Source: Dethiobacter alkaliphilus (GTDB lineage: Bacteria; Bacillota; Dethiobacteria; DTU022; UBA8154). From it: DNA of 64,000 nt. Both the position numbers and the translations under genes were made by a program. Within the stretch, counting starts at the first letter, position 1, and every line of letters starts with the position of its first letter. The stretch lies in assembly GCA_016841605.1 (NCBI GenBank), contig JAENYV010000011.1:62001-126000 (forward strand). The letters run 5' to 3'. The notes under the pieces were generated by a model that was not told the origin of the DNA, ran no database searches, and saw nothing but the letters and a program-made list of their open reading frames with translations. Below, one piece after another: positions 48,305 through 57,672 of this stretch.

Positions 48305-48802
48305 GTGCTGAGCTGGCGTATCGGGTTAGGTTATGATGTTCATCCTCTGGCTAAGGATTTACCTCTTATTCTCGGTGGGGTAAGAATTCCTTATACTTCG
48401 GGCTTGATTGGGTATTCCGATGCGGATGTCTTAACTCACGCTATTATCGATGCTCTTTTGGGCGCCGCATCGTTGGGAGATATCGGTAGTCACTTTCCTG
48501 CTGGAGATCCCCGTTTTAAAGGGATCTCCAGCCTTTTGCTTTTAAAAGAGACACTTTTTCTCCTCGAAGAGGCCGGTTATCTTGTTGGTAATATCGACAG
48601 CGTTATTATTGCGGAAAAGCCGCGTTTTTCCCCGTATATACCTGAAATGCGCCGAAAAATTGCCGAAACCCTGCATGTGCCGGAGGCGGATGTTTCCGTG
48701 AAAGCTACGACGACGGAAAAGCTGGGTTTTACAGGTAGGGAAGAGGGGATTGCCGCTCAGGCGGTAGCCCTCGTGCAGCAAAGCAGTAAGGAGGTAAAAT
48801 AA
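48305..48802 (+). CDS. ispF: 2-C-methyl-D-erythritol 2,4-cyclodiphosphate synthase
   Basis: 165 residues from GTG 48305 with a weak ribosome site. Metal motif GYDVHPL, then YSDADVLTHAIIDALLGAASLGDIGSHFP, and ATTTEKLGFTGREEG at the end. The 166-bp gap from ispD contains AAAGGAGG before a 6-codon frame (ATG 48258) that could be a mini-leader. Confidence 0.96.
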   Translation: MLSWRIGLGYDVHPLAKDLPLILGGVRIPYTSGLIGYSDADVLTHAIIDALLGAASLGDIGSHFPAGDPRFKGISSLLLLKETLFLLEEAGYLVGNIDSVIIAEKPRFSPYIPEMRRKIAETLHVPEADVSVKATTTEKLGFTGREEGIAAQAVALVQQSSKEVK

Positions 48803-50235
48803 TGATTAGATTTTATAATACTTTAAGCCGTAATAAGCAGACACTACAACCCGTGCAGGAGGGGAAAATCGGTATTTATGCCTGTGGGCCGACCGTATAT
48901 GATTATTTTCATATCGGCAATGCCCGGGTCTTTCTTACTTTTGATGTTCTGAGGCGTTATCTTCAGTACCGGGGCTTTGATGTTACTTTTGTGCAAAATT
49001 TTACTGATATTGACGACAAGATGATTAAACGCGCGGCTGAGCTGCAGATTTCCGTGGACGAGCTGGCGGAGAGATATATCCGCGCCTACCGTGAAGATAC
49101 GGAAGCCCTGGGTGTCCTGCCCGCGGATTATCATCCCAGGGCCACACACCATATTCCCCAGATTATCGCGTTTATTGAAAAACTACTGGAGAAGAATCTG
49201 GCGTATGAGCTGGAAGGTGATATTTATTATCACGTTGCCTCTTTTCCATCATACGGAAAACTTTCTCACCAGAATTTAGATGAGCTTTCTTTGGGAGCAA
49301 GGGTGGAGATTGATGCAAGAAAGCGCCACCCTATGGATTTTGCTCTCTGGAAAAAAGAAAAACCGGGTGAGCCTTCCTGGGAAAGTCCCTGGGGCAGAGG
49401 GAGACCCGGATGGCATATTGAATGTTCGGTTATGTCCATGGTTTACCTGGGTAATACATTGGATATTCATGGAGGAGGGCAGGATCTTATTTTCCCTCAT
49501 CATGAAAATGAAATTGCGCAAAGTGAAGGTGTTTCCGGACAGCCTTTTGCCCGGAACTGGCTTCATGTGGGCTATTTGAATATTAATGAGGAAAAAATGT
49601 CCAAAAGTTTGGGAAACGTTCTGACCGTGCGCCAACTGGTCAAGGAGATAAACCCCTTGGTCCTGCGCTTTTTTATGCTTTCAGCCCATTATCGCAGCCC
49701 CATTAATTTTTCCGGAGAGCATCTGGAGCAAGCCGGTAAAGCACTGGAAAGGTTGAATACCCTGCTCTATAAGTTGCAAGAACGTCTGGGACGGGTTGCA
49801 GAAGGTGTTCCGTCAGCGGAAGAAGAGGAACTTCTAGATTTTCTGGAAGCCTCCAGGGAGCGCTTTGTGGAAACCCTGGACGACGATTTTAATACTGCAG
49901 AAGGGACAGCTGTTCTTTTTGAACTGGCCAGAAAGACGAACACGTACCTGGACCGTTTTCCGGAACAAAAACAAAATGTTCTGGAACCTATTTTAAAATT
50001 TTATAAGGAAGTTAATGATATCTTTGGTTTTCTGAAGATGGGCCCCGAGGCTGTTTCCGTCCTGGAAAAGGAGGTAGAGGAACTTATCTCCACCAGGGAG
50101 AAAGCCAGGAGCGAAAAGAACTGGGCTTTGGCTGATGCTATCCGTGAGCAACTTAAAGAAAAAAATATTCTTCTTGAGGATACGCCACAAGGGGTCCGTT
50201 GGAAATTCCTTGACAGGGAGAATGAAAAGTCATGA
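48802..50235 (+). CDS. cysS: Cysteinyl-tRNA synthetase
   Basis: 477 residues, overlapping ispF by 1 nt. CGPTVYDYFHIGNAR contains the HIGH motif and the first zinc Cys; HIECSVMS and HHENEIAQSEG supply the other zinc ligands; KMSKSLGN is the KMSKS loop. No T-box leader, since it is coupled to ispF. Confidence 0.97.
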   Translation: MIRFYNTLSRNKQTLQPVQEGKIGIYACGPTVYDYFHIGNARVFLTFDVLRRYLQYRGFDVTFVQNFTDIDDKMIKRAAELQISVDELAERYIRAYREDTEALGVLPADYHPRATHHIPQIIAFIEKLLEKNLAYELEGDIYYHVASFPSYGKLSHQNLDELSLGARVEIDARKRHPMDFALWKKEKPGEPSWESPWGRGRPGWHIECSVMSMVYLGNTLDIHGGGQDLIFPHHENEIAQSEGVSGQPFARNWLHVGYLNINEEKMSKSLGNVLTVRQLVKEINPLVLRFFMLSAHYRSPINFSGEHLEQAGKALERLNTLLYKLQERLGRVAEGVPSAEEEELLDFLEASRERFVETLDDDFNTAEGTAVLFELARKTNTYLDRFPEQKQNVLEPILKFYKEVNDIFGFLKMGPEAVSVLEKEVEELISTREKARSEKNWALADAIREQLKEKNILLEDTPQGVRWKFLDRENEKS

Positions 50236-51068
50236 ATTTGTTCAATGTTGGGGACGGCAAGGTTGTCTTACTCGCAGGCGGAGGAAAGATTTTTACCGAT
50301 ATTGCCGCAAAATTTGTTAAATCGGAAAGATCCTTAGAGGAGATAATTGCCTCTCCCTATGATAAAAAAGTAGTCTATAATATCATCAACAGCGGACACA
50401 AAGCGGCCGTGGAATTTGACTATTTTATTTTTGGCGTGGAAGGATATTCAAGAGTTACGGAAGTGCAGCTGGTCAGGAAAAGGATCGCCTCTTACATTAT
50501 TAAAACCGGAAGAGCCAATAAAAGTGGTAAACGGTCATTTGATATGGTTTTGCCGCATAATATCCAAAATATGTCCATAAATTTTGAGGTACCTGTTGAT
50601 CTGGTCAAACTCCCGGATGGAACCCCTTTAAGCAATTTTTCTGATTCCGGCCGCCATACGCATGTAGATGTGCAAATCAGCACGGAATTAATTTTAAAAA
50701 TAATTGAATCCTGGTATACTCAAGGTGTGGCAGATCATCTTCCCGAAGAAGATCTGCGTTATCTTAAACCGCAAGCAACCGAATTTAAAGGGCTGATTGG
50801 CATGAATGCGCACGCACTCATGGACTGGTTTGCCATTAGATGCTGCAAAAATGCCCAGGCCGAAATACGAGATATGGCCAATAAAATGCTGGCCCTTTGC
50901 AAAGAAGCCGCGCCGGATCTTTTTGCCCAGGCCGGTCCGAATTGCAGAGTTTTAGGTTACTGTCCGGAAAACGACTTTCAGCATAAAGACTGCCGGGGAA
51001 AAATACCGACCAAAAATAAAGCACTGGCTATCTTGAAAAAGTATCAAACCGAAGGTGAAGCAATTTGA
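50232..51068 (+). CDS. Divergent ThyX-like flavin-dependent thymidylate synthase
   Basis: 278 residues, overlapping cysS by 4 nt (ATGA). ThyX-fold signs include the C-terminal motif WFAIRCCKNAQAEIRDMANKML. The diagnostic RHR-x7-S motif is altered to R82-K-R-x7-T, with no following RY. It lies at the usual ThyX position between cysS and rlmB of Peptococcaceae-type genomes. Given the changes, dTMP synthesis cannot be assumed; flavin or nucleotide binding may remain. Confidence 0.75.
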   Translation: MNLFNVGDGKVVLLAGGGKIFTDIAAKFVKSERSLEEIIASPYDKKVVYNIINSGHKAAVEFDYFIFGVEGYSRVTEVQLVRKRIASYIIKTGRANKSGKRSFDMVLPHNIQNMSINFEVPVDLVKLPDGTPLSNFSDSGRHTHVDVQISTELILKIIESWYTQGVADHLPEEDLRYLKPQATEFKGLIGMNAHALMDWFAIRCCKNAQAEIRDMANKMLALCKEAAPDLFAQAGPNCRVLGYCPENDFQHKDCRGKIPTKNKALAILKKYQTEGEAI

Positions 51069-51835
51069 AGAAGAAAAGGGAAAATAAGCACGATTCCGGC
51101 CTGATGATCTGGGGTCGCCATCCTGTTCTGGAAGCATTAAAGGGTTTTCTTCCTGTTCAGGAGATACTCTTGCATGATGGAGCGAGGGGAAGCGTTATCG
51201 AGCAAATTGTGAAGCTTGCGCAAAGCAGGGGAATCCCTGCCAAACAGGTGCCGCGCATAGAGCTTGAACAAAAGGCACCCGGAGAAAATCATCAGGGTAT
51301 TATTGCTTATCTTTCTCCTTATCAATACCTTGCCACGGAGGAACTCCTCCAACGGACCCGCACGGAAGGCAGCGTACCTTTTCTTCTCATGCTGGATCAT
51401 CTTCAGGACCCGTATAATTTTGGTTCCCTGCTGCGCACAGCCTCCCTGACCGGTGTTTCCGGAGCGATCATTCCCCGGGACAGGGCCTGCGGGGTGACGC
51501 CCGCGGTTTTTAAAGGTTCTGCAGGAGCCCTGGCCCATGTGCCGGTTGCTCAGGCCGTCAATCTGGCCAGGGAAGTAGATCTTTTAAAAAAAGAGGGACT
51601 TTGGATTATGGGGGCTGATATGGCCGGTGATTCGGCATTCTTTGAAGCGGATTTAAAGCTCCCCATGGTTCTTATTCTCGGCGGTGAGGGAAAAGGATTA
51701 TCCAGGCTGCTCAAGGAAAAATGCGATTTTTTACTGCGCATTCCCACCGGTGAAGCCGTCTCGTCATTAAATGCCGCCGTGGCAGGGGGAATTATTATGT
51801 ATGAAATTTTTCGACAGCGGGGCCTGCGGGTCTAA
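51065..51835 (+). CDS. rlmB: TrmH/RlmB-family 23S rRNA 2'-O-ribose methyltransferase
   Basis: 256 residues from TTG 51065, overlapping the previous gene by 4 nt. N-terminal substrate-binding domain, then the SPOUT knot with motifs LDHLQDPYNFGSLLRTA, LILGGEGKGLSRLL and IPTGEAVSSLNAAVAGGI. It modifies G2251-type positions in 23S rRNA. Confidence 0.94.
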   Translation: MKKKRENKHDSGLMIWGRHPVLEALKGFLPVQEILLHDGARGSVIEQIVKLAQSRGIPAKQVPRIELEQKAPGENHQGIIAYLSPYQYLATEELLQRTRTEGSVPFLLMLDHLQDPYNFGSLLRTASLTGVSGAIIPRDRACGVTPAVFKGSAGALAHVPVAQAVNLAREVDLLKKEGLWIMGADMAGDSAFFEADLKLPMVLILGGEGKGLSRLLKEKCDFLLRIPTGEAVSSLNAAVAGGIIMYEIFRQRGLRV

Positions 51836-51911
51836 TTGGTCTAATTATTACTACAGCGAAAAATAGTAATTAGGTGTTATGGGGACTGTTTGAGCGGGCG
51901 TTCAGGTCGCC

Positions 51912-51974
51912 CGGGCAAAGCGCCGGACCGGTGCTTTAGATTTCCTGCCTGCAAGTCCTGCGGCTCTTTTTAGC
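51912..51974. repeat. 62-bp intergenic repeat, copy 2
   Basis: Partner of 47142-47203, here without the three-way junction. It lies between rlmB and yacP, after GGGGACTGTTTGAGCGG, which recalls the palindrome family core. Confidence 0.75.
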
Positions 51975-52017
51975 TGCTAAGAGGAAATTTGCTGTAGTGT
52001 TATTCGGGGGAGAAAAG

Positions 52018-52518
52018 ATGTCCCTGTTGCTTGTGGATGGGTATAACATCATTAATACCTGGCCTGAGTTAGAAATCTTGTGCCGGGAGGATTTGGGCGC
52101 TGCCAGGGCTAAACTGGCTGATATTTTGAGCGAGTTTGTTCCACTGCTCTGGAAAAAGATTATTATCGTCTATGATGCCTACCAGGTAAAAGGCAAACCC
52201 AGGGTTTACCGGGAAGGTAAAAATATTGAGGTGGTTTTTTCCGGAGCAGGACAAACGGCCGATGCTTTTATTGAACGTCTGGTGGCCAATCTCCGGGAAC
52301 TTGGAGAGGAAGTAGAGGTGGCCTCTTCCGATTATCAAGAACAAAACCTTGTTATTTGGAAAGGAGGACGAAGGATTTCCGCAAGGGAATTGCGTGAGCG
52401 CCTGTTGAGTTCCCGGAAGGATTTACAAAAATTTGTCCTGCCTGCTCCCCGGGATCTCCTGGATGACCGGCTCTCGGAGACAATAAAAATATTACTGGAA
52501 AAATGGCGGCGTGAGTAA
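52018..52518 (+). CDS. NYN-domain ribonuclease (YacP/Rae1-like)
   Basis: 166 residues from ATG 52018 behind GGGGGAG. LLLVDGYNIINTWPEL and VVFSGAGQTADAFIERLV carry the NYN/PIN acidic residues. Bacillus Rae1 (YacP) cleaves mRNA in the ribosomal A-site. Conserved place before sigH. Confidence 0.9.
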   Translation: MSLLLVDGYNIINTWPELEILCREDLGAARAKLADILSEFVPLLWKKIIIVYDAYQVKGKPRVYREGKNIEVVFSGAGQTADAFIERLVANLRELGEEVEVASSDYQEQNLVIWKGGRRISARELRERLLSSRKDLQKFVLPAPRDLLDDRLSETIKILLEKWRRE

Positions 52519-52658
52519 GTCTTTGTGACAGAGGACCTCCTACTATCGTTGTAGTAACATTCTTGGAAGAGGAAAATGGGATATGTAACCTGGTGGAATA
52601 ACCTGTAATGCATTTCCAGTAGTTGCAAAAAGAATAAATTTTTATAATGAAGAAATGC

Positions 52659-52687
52659 TTGACGCTATCAGGGGCATAAGATATAAT
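52659..52687 (+). promoter_or_regulatory. sigma-A promoter of sigH
   Basis: TTGACG 52659-52664, 17-bp spacer, TATAAT 52682-52687; 38 bp before the ATG. Confidence 0.85.
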
Positions 52688-52725
52688 AGCAAAGAAGAGA
52701 GATCTCCAATATAGTAACGGAGGCG

Positions 52726-53415
52726 ATGTTTGTGGGCTTAACGGCGCAGGGTTTGAGGGAGGAAGACAGTGTATGCACCGAACTGGATTTTCTAAAAGTA
52801 GAAGAATACGAAGAACGAACAGATGAAGAAGTTGCCGAAGAAGCCAAAGACGGAAACGACATCGCCCTGGAGTATTTGATTAATAAATACAGGAATTTTG
52901 TCAAAGCCAAAGCACGTTCTTACTTCCTTATCGGCGCCGATCGGGAGGATATTATTCAAGAAGGTATGATCGGTCTATACAAGGCTATTCGGGATTTCAG
53001 GGGTGACAAGCTCTCTTCGTTTCGGGCTTTTGCCGAGCTTTGTATTACACGGCAGATTATTACGGCGATTAAAACGGCAACAAGGCAGAAGCATATTCCA
53101 CTTAATTCCTATGTTTCCTTGAATAAACCCATTTACGATGAGGATTCCGATCGCACCTTACTGGACATCCTTTCCGGGACCAAAGTAACGGATCCGGAAG
53201 AGCTAATGATTAACCGGGAAGAGTATTTTGATATTGAGTTTAAAATGGGAGAAATTCTCAGCGACCTGGAATGGCGCGTCTTAATGCTTTACCTGGAGGG
53301 TAAGTCTTATCAGGAAATTTCCATTGAATTGCGGAGGCATGTTAAGTCTATTGATAATGCCCTGCAGAGAGTAAAGCGTAAGCTTGAGCGTTACCTGGAA
53401 ATCAGGCGGGTGTAG
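52726..53415 (+). CDS. sigH: RNA polymerase sporulation sigma factor SigH
   Basis: 229 residues; ATG 52726 follows GGAGG. Region 2 (ALEYLINKYRNFVKAKARSYF, ADREDIIQEGMIGLYKAIRDF) and region 4 (EWRVLMLYLEGKSYQEISIELRRHVKSIDNALQRVKRKL) are clear. It directs early sporulation and stationary-phase genes. Its final codons and stop lie inside tRNA-Gly. Confidence 0.97.
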   Translation: MFVGLTAQGLREEDSVCTELDFLKVEEYEERTDEEVAEEAKDGNDIALEYLINKYRNFVKAKARSYFLIGADREDIIQEGMIGLYKAIRDFRGDKLSSFRAFAELCITRQIITAIKTATRQKHIPLNSYVSLNKPIYDEDSDRTLLDILSGTKVTDPEELMINREEYFDIEFKMGEILSDLEWRVLMLYLEGKSYQEISIELRRHVKSIDNALQRVKRKLERYLEIRRV

Positions 53416-53479
53416 CTCAATGGCAGAGCCCTGGCTTCCCAAGCCAGTCGCGTGGGTTCGATTCCCATCACCCGCTCCA
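53406..53479 (+). tRNA. tRNA-Gly (anticodon CCC), CCA encoded
   Basis: Acceptor GCGGGTG pairs with CACCCGC, followed by T and an encoded CCA (53477-53479). The D-arm is GCTC/GAGC; the anticodon stem CTGGC/GCCAG encloses TTCCCAA with anticodon CCC. The T-arm is GTGGGTTCGATTCCCAT. Its first 10 nt overlap the end of sigH, whose TAG stop is tRNA positions 8-10. Confidence 0.97.
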
Positions 53480-53485
53480 AAAAAA

Positions 53486-53520
53486 GAAAAACCCCTCCCC
53501 TGCAGGAGGGGTTTTTCTTT
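53486..53520 (+). terminator. Rho-independent terminator after tRNA-Gly
   Basis: GAAAAACCCCTCC pairs with GGAGGGGTTTTTC around CCTGCA, then a T-run. Confidence 0.95.
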
Positions 53521-53573
53521 TTTTGGATGATCACATTTTTCGCAAAAATTTGGAAATGAAGGAGATGGGTTAC

Positions 53574-55196
53574 TTGCGTAACTTTGTTCAACAGCCAAAG
53601 CTGCCTCCTGTGGAAAAGAAAATGACATGCCGGGAATTGCTACACGAGAGGTGTTCCCATTACGGTGAAAAGACTTTCGTTATTGATCCCGCTGCCGGGC
53701 GAAGTTATACCTATAGCAAATTTTTAGAAAAGGTCAACAGGGTAAGCAATATGCTTTGGACACTGGGCATTCGCAAGGGAGACAAGGTTACTGTTTTTAT
53801 GTCCAATTCTCCGCAATACCTGTGGTCTTATTTCGGGATAATTCAGTTGGGTGCGGTGATAATCCCCCTAAATATTCACTTAAAAACGGAGGAGGTCGGG
53901 TACATCCTCCGCAATTCAGACAGCGTAGCTCTTTTTGCTTCAGGAGATTGTCTGGAACAGGCGCAGCAGGTCCTGTCCGCCGAGCAGTTGGAGCTTTCCC
54001 TGCTGGCCTGGAATTTTCCGAACGATTTTCCTCCGAAGATTGACACAGCCCGGCTATTTGATGTCCCAACTTGCCTTGCACAGGAAAAAGGGGAACTTCG
54101 GCCGGAAATAGCAGGCCTTTCCCTGGAGCCCGATGATGTGGCCCAGATCATGTACACTTCCGGGACGACCGGCAGGCCTAAAGGGGCCATGCTTACCCAC
54201 CATAACATGATTATTGATGCTCACTGGATAACGAACTGGAACCGTCTTGAAGAAAAGGACCGGGCCATGTGCGTCATGCCTCTCTTCCATATTAACGGAC
54301 AGATTGTTACGGTTATGACACCGCTCTACCATGGGGGGAGTCTGGTATTGCCCGGGAAATTTAGCGTAACGAGGTTTTTTGAACATATTACTGCTTACAA
54401 CGTAACCTATACCGGAACCGTGGCGACGATGTTATCGATGTTGCTGAACAAAAAAGCTTCGTGGGATAAGCAAAAGGAGAGCAAGTTGAAAATTGTTTTT
54501 TGCGGTTCTGCTCCTGTTCCGGAAAAAGTTCAGGTTGAATTTGAAAAAACCTTCCAGGTACCTGTTATCGAAGGATATGGAATGACGGAGACGACATGCC
54601 GTTCAACATTCAATCCTCTCCCGCCCGCCGGGGAGGCGTTGTTGGGACAGAGCGACGGGTACAGGAAAATCGGTTCTGTCGGGCTGCCCCTGGGAAATGA
54701 AATGAGAGTCGTGGACGAACAGGATAAACCTCTGGGGCCAAACGAGCGGGGAGAAATTGTCATTCGCGGTGAAAATCTTATGAAAGGTTACTACAAAAAC
54801 CCCGAGGCCACTGAGCGGGCCTTTGCCGGTGGATGGTTCCACAGCGGAGACATAGGCTTTTTTGATGAAGACGGATACTTCCATATTGTTGATCGCAAAA
54901 CCGATATGATTATCAGGGGCGGTGAAAATATTTATCCCAGGGAGATCGAAGAGGTTCTTTACCGTCATAAGGCGGTGAAAGATGCGGCCTGTATCGGTGT
55001 CCCTGACGATCTATACGGTGAAGAGGTAATGGCTTTTGTTGTAATCAAGGATGATGAACATTCTTCGGAAGAAGAGCTGCTCCTCTTTTGCCGGCAACAT
55101 CTCGCTGCTTTCAAATGTCCCAAAAAGATACGGATCCTGGCTGAAATACCGAAAAGTTCTTCCGGGAAATTGCTGCGCAGAATGCTCAAAGCTTAA
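53574..55196 (+). CDS. Long-chain acyl-CoA synthetase/AMP-dependent ligase
   Basis: About 540 residues from TTG 53574 (AAGGAG 9 nt upstream); in-frame ATGs at 53556 and 53565 are alternatives. ANL-family motifs: YTSGTTGRPKGAMLTH (P-loop), GYGMTET, WFHSGDIGFFDEDGY, RKTDMIIRGGENIYPREIE and the catalytic Lys in SSGKLLRRML. It activates a carboxylic acid with ATP and CoA. Chain length not readable. Stands alone. Confidence 0.93.
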   Translation: MRNFVQQPKLPPVEKKMTCRELLHERCSHYGEKTFVIDPAAGRSYTYSKFLEKVNRVSNMLWTLGIRKGDKVTVFMSNSPQYLWSYFGIIQLGAVIIPLNIHLKTEEVGYILRNSDSVALFASGDCLEQAQQVLSAEQLELSLLAWNFPNDFPPKIDTARLFDVPTCLAQEKGELRPEIAGLSLEPDDVAQIMYTSGTTGRPKGAMLTHHNMIIDAHWITNWNRLEEKDRAMCVMPLFHINGQIVTVMTPLYHGGSLVLPGKFSVTRFFEHITAYNVTYTGTVATMLSMLLNKKASWDKQKESKLKIVFCGSAPVPEKVQVEFEKTFQVPVIEGYGMTETTCRSTFNPLPPAGEALLGQSDGYRKIGSVGLPLGNEMRVVDEQDKPLGPNERGEIVIRGENLMKGYYKNPEATERAFAGGWFHSGDIGFFDEDGYFHIVDRKTDMIIRGGENIYPREIEEVLYRHKAVKDAACIGVPDDLYGEEVMAFVVIKDDEHSSEEELLLFCRQHLAAFKCPKKIRILAEIPKSSSGKLLRRMLKA

Positions 55197-55202
55197 AAAG
55201 AG

Positions 55203-55281
55203 TGAGACAGGGGACGGTTCCTTGACTCATCTCCCCTGTCTCTCAAGTGGAAAGTGAGTCAAGGAACCGTCCCCTGTCTCA
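55203..55281. repeat. Perfect 27-bp palindromic repeat (GGGGACGGTTCC type)
   Basis: Arms 55203-55229 and 55255-55281 are exact inverted repeats, separated by 25 bp that contain a further CCCCTGTCTC. It ends 16 bp before the helicase start, so it lies in its 5' untranslated leader. Related to 21464-21545. Confidence 0.9.
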
Positions 55282-55297
55282 TCTCTAAGGAGGAACA

Positions 55298-57532
55298 ATG
55301 TCCGTACAGAAACTGATTAGTGCTCTACTGGATAACCGGGATCTTAAAAAACAGGTTGCCATCATCATAGAAAAAGCGGAGACCCCTCCCAGATATAGTG
55401 TCCTGAGGGAAGCACTACCTGCCGGTCTGCAGCAGTACCTTTCCCGGCACCAAATACGCCTCTATACCCACCAGACCGAAGTAATTGAGAAAGCACGCAC
55501 CGGCAGTAATGTGGCCCTGGTAACCTCAACCGCTTCCGGAAAAACCCTGGCGTTTACAATTCCCGTTTTTGAACAGCTTTTTAAAAATCCCGGTTCAACG
55601 GCGCTGTTTCTTTACCCGATGAAAGCCCTTTCCTACGATCAGCTTCGGGAAATTAAGAAGATGGAAGAGGGAACGGAAATTAACCTGAGGGCTGCCGTGT
55701 ACGACGGAGATACACCAAAAGAGGAAAGAAAGTCTATTCGGGAAAACTCGCGCCTGATCCTGAGCAATCCCCATGCCCTGCATCACTACCTATCATGGCA
55801 CCGGTTGTGGTCGAGGTTCTTTCGCCAATTGCGTTTTATTGTAATTGACGAGGCCCATTGGTACCGGGGTATATTCGGTACGAACGTTGCGTTTTTGTTG
55901 CGCCGTTTGCGCCGCATTTTAGAGCACTACAAAACAGACCCCCAATTTATTATCTCCTCAGCCACGATGGCCGACCCGCTGGAACATGCCGGGTCCCTGA
56001 CCGGCAAACGGTTTGAGCTGGTAAGTAAGGATGGGAGTTCCCAGGGGAAAAAAACCTACCTGTTTTGGGATACTTCCGCCAAGCCGGATCGTTCCCAACA
56101 TCTTCAGACAGCGGACCTTACTGCAGCTTGTGTGCAGCACGGATTGCAAACCCTCTGTTTTTCCGTCAGCAGAAAAATGACGGAATTAACGGCAACCTGG
56201 GCCAATAAGCTGGTACCCGGCACCGAGATTGTTCCTTATCGGGCAGGTTACCTGCCGGAGGATAGAAGGGAACTGGAGAAAAAGTTTAAAGAGAAACAAA
56301 TAGCCGGAATTATCTCCACCAATGCTCTGGAACTGGGTGTTAATATCGGCGGTCTTGATGCCGTGGTGCTCGGGGGATATCCCGGGACAATTTCTTCTTT
56401 TCATCAGCGGGCAGGCCGGGCGGGACGTTCCGGCCAGGAAAGCCTGGTCATGCAAATGCTTTTCGATAACCCGTTGGATACCTATCTGCAGGCCAACCCT
56501 CATTACCTTTTCGAAGAGCCCAGCGAGCAGGCTGTTATTTCCCTGGGAAACAGGAAAATTTTAAAAAACCATGTCATGTGCGCCGCGGAAGAACTTCCCC
56601 TAGTCAAGGAAGATGAGAAGTGGTTCGGTGTGGAATATGAAAGCATCGTTAGCGAACTTATTAAGGAACAGGCCATTCGTCTTAATTCCGGCGATATTCC
56701 GGAGGGACGCAGAGGAAGAGCGGCTTCCATAAAGAAGTATCGCTACAATGGGAGCGGGTCTTTCTTTCAGGTCAATTTGAGCGATATTGAGGGGGATAGC
56801 TACAAGTTGATCTGCGATGGACATATTCTGGAGGAACTGAGCAGAAGGCAGGCGTACTCTGAAGCCCATCCCGGTGCTATCTTCCTGCACAGGGCCGAAC
56901 CTTACCTGGTTGCCGATTTTGACGAAAAAACAAAAACCGTTTTACTGCGGCCTTATGACAGGGAAACATATACGACACCGCTCAAGGAAACCCGGGTAAA
57001 AATTGATAAAATTATGCAAAAGCGGCAGCTTGCCGGCCATATTTTGCATTACGGACAAGTTGTTGTGGATGAAGAGGTCTACGGATATGTGCGGCGCTCT
57101 TTTAGTAAAACGCTTGGCAAGAACATCCTGGAAAACCCCCTTTCGCTTCAGTACCGTACCGAGGCCGTCTGGATTGGCTTTAACAAGCTGCGGGGCGTTA
57201 ACCCAGACGGCGGTCTTCATGCTTTGGAGCATCTGCTCATCGGAGTGGCGCCGCTGTTGGCCATGTGCGACCGTTGGGACCTGGGAGGAGTTTGTTCCGC
57301 TTCCAGGGAGCTTTTTCTCTACGATGGTTTTCCGGAGGGAATCGGTATATCCCGGCATCTTTATCAAAAATATGAAGTTTTGGCGGCCAAAGCACTGGAG
57401 GTAATTTTGGGTTGTCCTTGCGAGAGCGGCTGTCCCAAATGTATTATGTCACCCAAGTGCGGCAACAACAATGACCCACTGGACAAAAACAGTGCCCGGA
57501 TAATATTGGAAAGTTTTGTCCGGCGTTTCTAA
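55298..57532 (+). CDS. DEAD/DEAH helicase with Zn-binding DUF1998 domain (MrfA/YprA-like)
   Basis: 744 residues; ATG 55298 follows AAGGAGG. Walker A STASGKTLAF, DEAH-type box IDEAHWYRG, SSATMADP, and motif VI HQRAGRAGRSGQ. The C-terminal DUF1998 has the four-Cys site CPCESGCPKCIMSPKCGNNN. The Bacillus homologue MrfA repairs mitomycin C damage with the nuclease MrfB; no mrfB is next to it. Confidence 0.93.
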   Translation: MSVQKLISALLDNRDLKKQVAIIIEKAETPPRYSVLREALPAGLQQYLSRHQIRLYTHQTEVIEKARTGSNVALVTSTASGKTLAFTIPVFEQLFKNPGSTALFLYPMKALSYDQLREIKKMEEGTEINLRAAVYDGDTPKEERKSIRENSRLILSNPHALHHYLSWHRLWSRFFRQLRFIVIDEAHWYRGIFGTNVAFLLRRLRRILEHYKTDPQFIISSATMADPLEHAGSLTGKRFELVSKDGSSQGKKTYLFWDTSAKPDRSQHLQTADLTAACVQHGLQTLCFSVSRKMTELTATWANKLVPGTEIVPYRAGYLPEDRRELEKKFKEKQIAGIISTNALELGVNIGGLDAVVLGGYPGTISSFHQRAGRAGRSGQESLVMQMLFDNPLDTYLQANPHYLFEEPSEQAVISLGNRKILKNHVMCAAEELPLVKEDEKWFGVEYESIVSELIKEQAIRLNSGDIPEGRRGRAASIKKYRYNGSGSFFQVNLSDIEGDSYKLICDGHILEELSRRQAYSEAHPGAIFLHRAEPYLVADFDEKTKTVLLRPYDRETYTTPLKETRVKIDKIMQKRQLAGHILHYGQVVVDEEVYGYVRRSFSKTLGKNILENPLSLQYRTEAVWIGFNKLRGVNPDGGLHALEHLLIGVAPLLAMCDRWDLGGVCSASRELFLYDGFPEGIGISRHLYQKYEVLAAKALEVILGCPCESGCPKCIMSPKCGNNNDPLDKNSARIILESFVRRF

Positions 57533-57672
57533 CTGTAATTGTAACAAAAAAATGGAATAATATTCAAAATCTCCTTCTGCCGTCTCAGGCTTAATTAGGC
57601 TCGATTGCGGTTATAATAATCTTGAGCAATTAATGAACTTTAGCCGTAAAGTGCAGGAAGGAGTTGTTTTTT

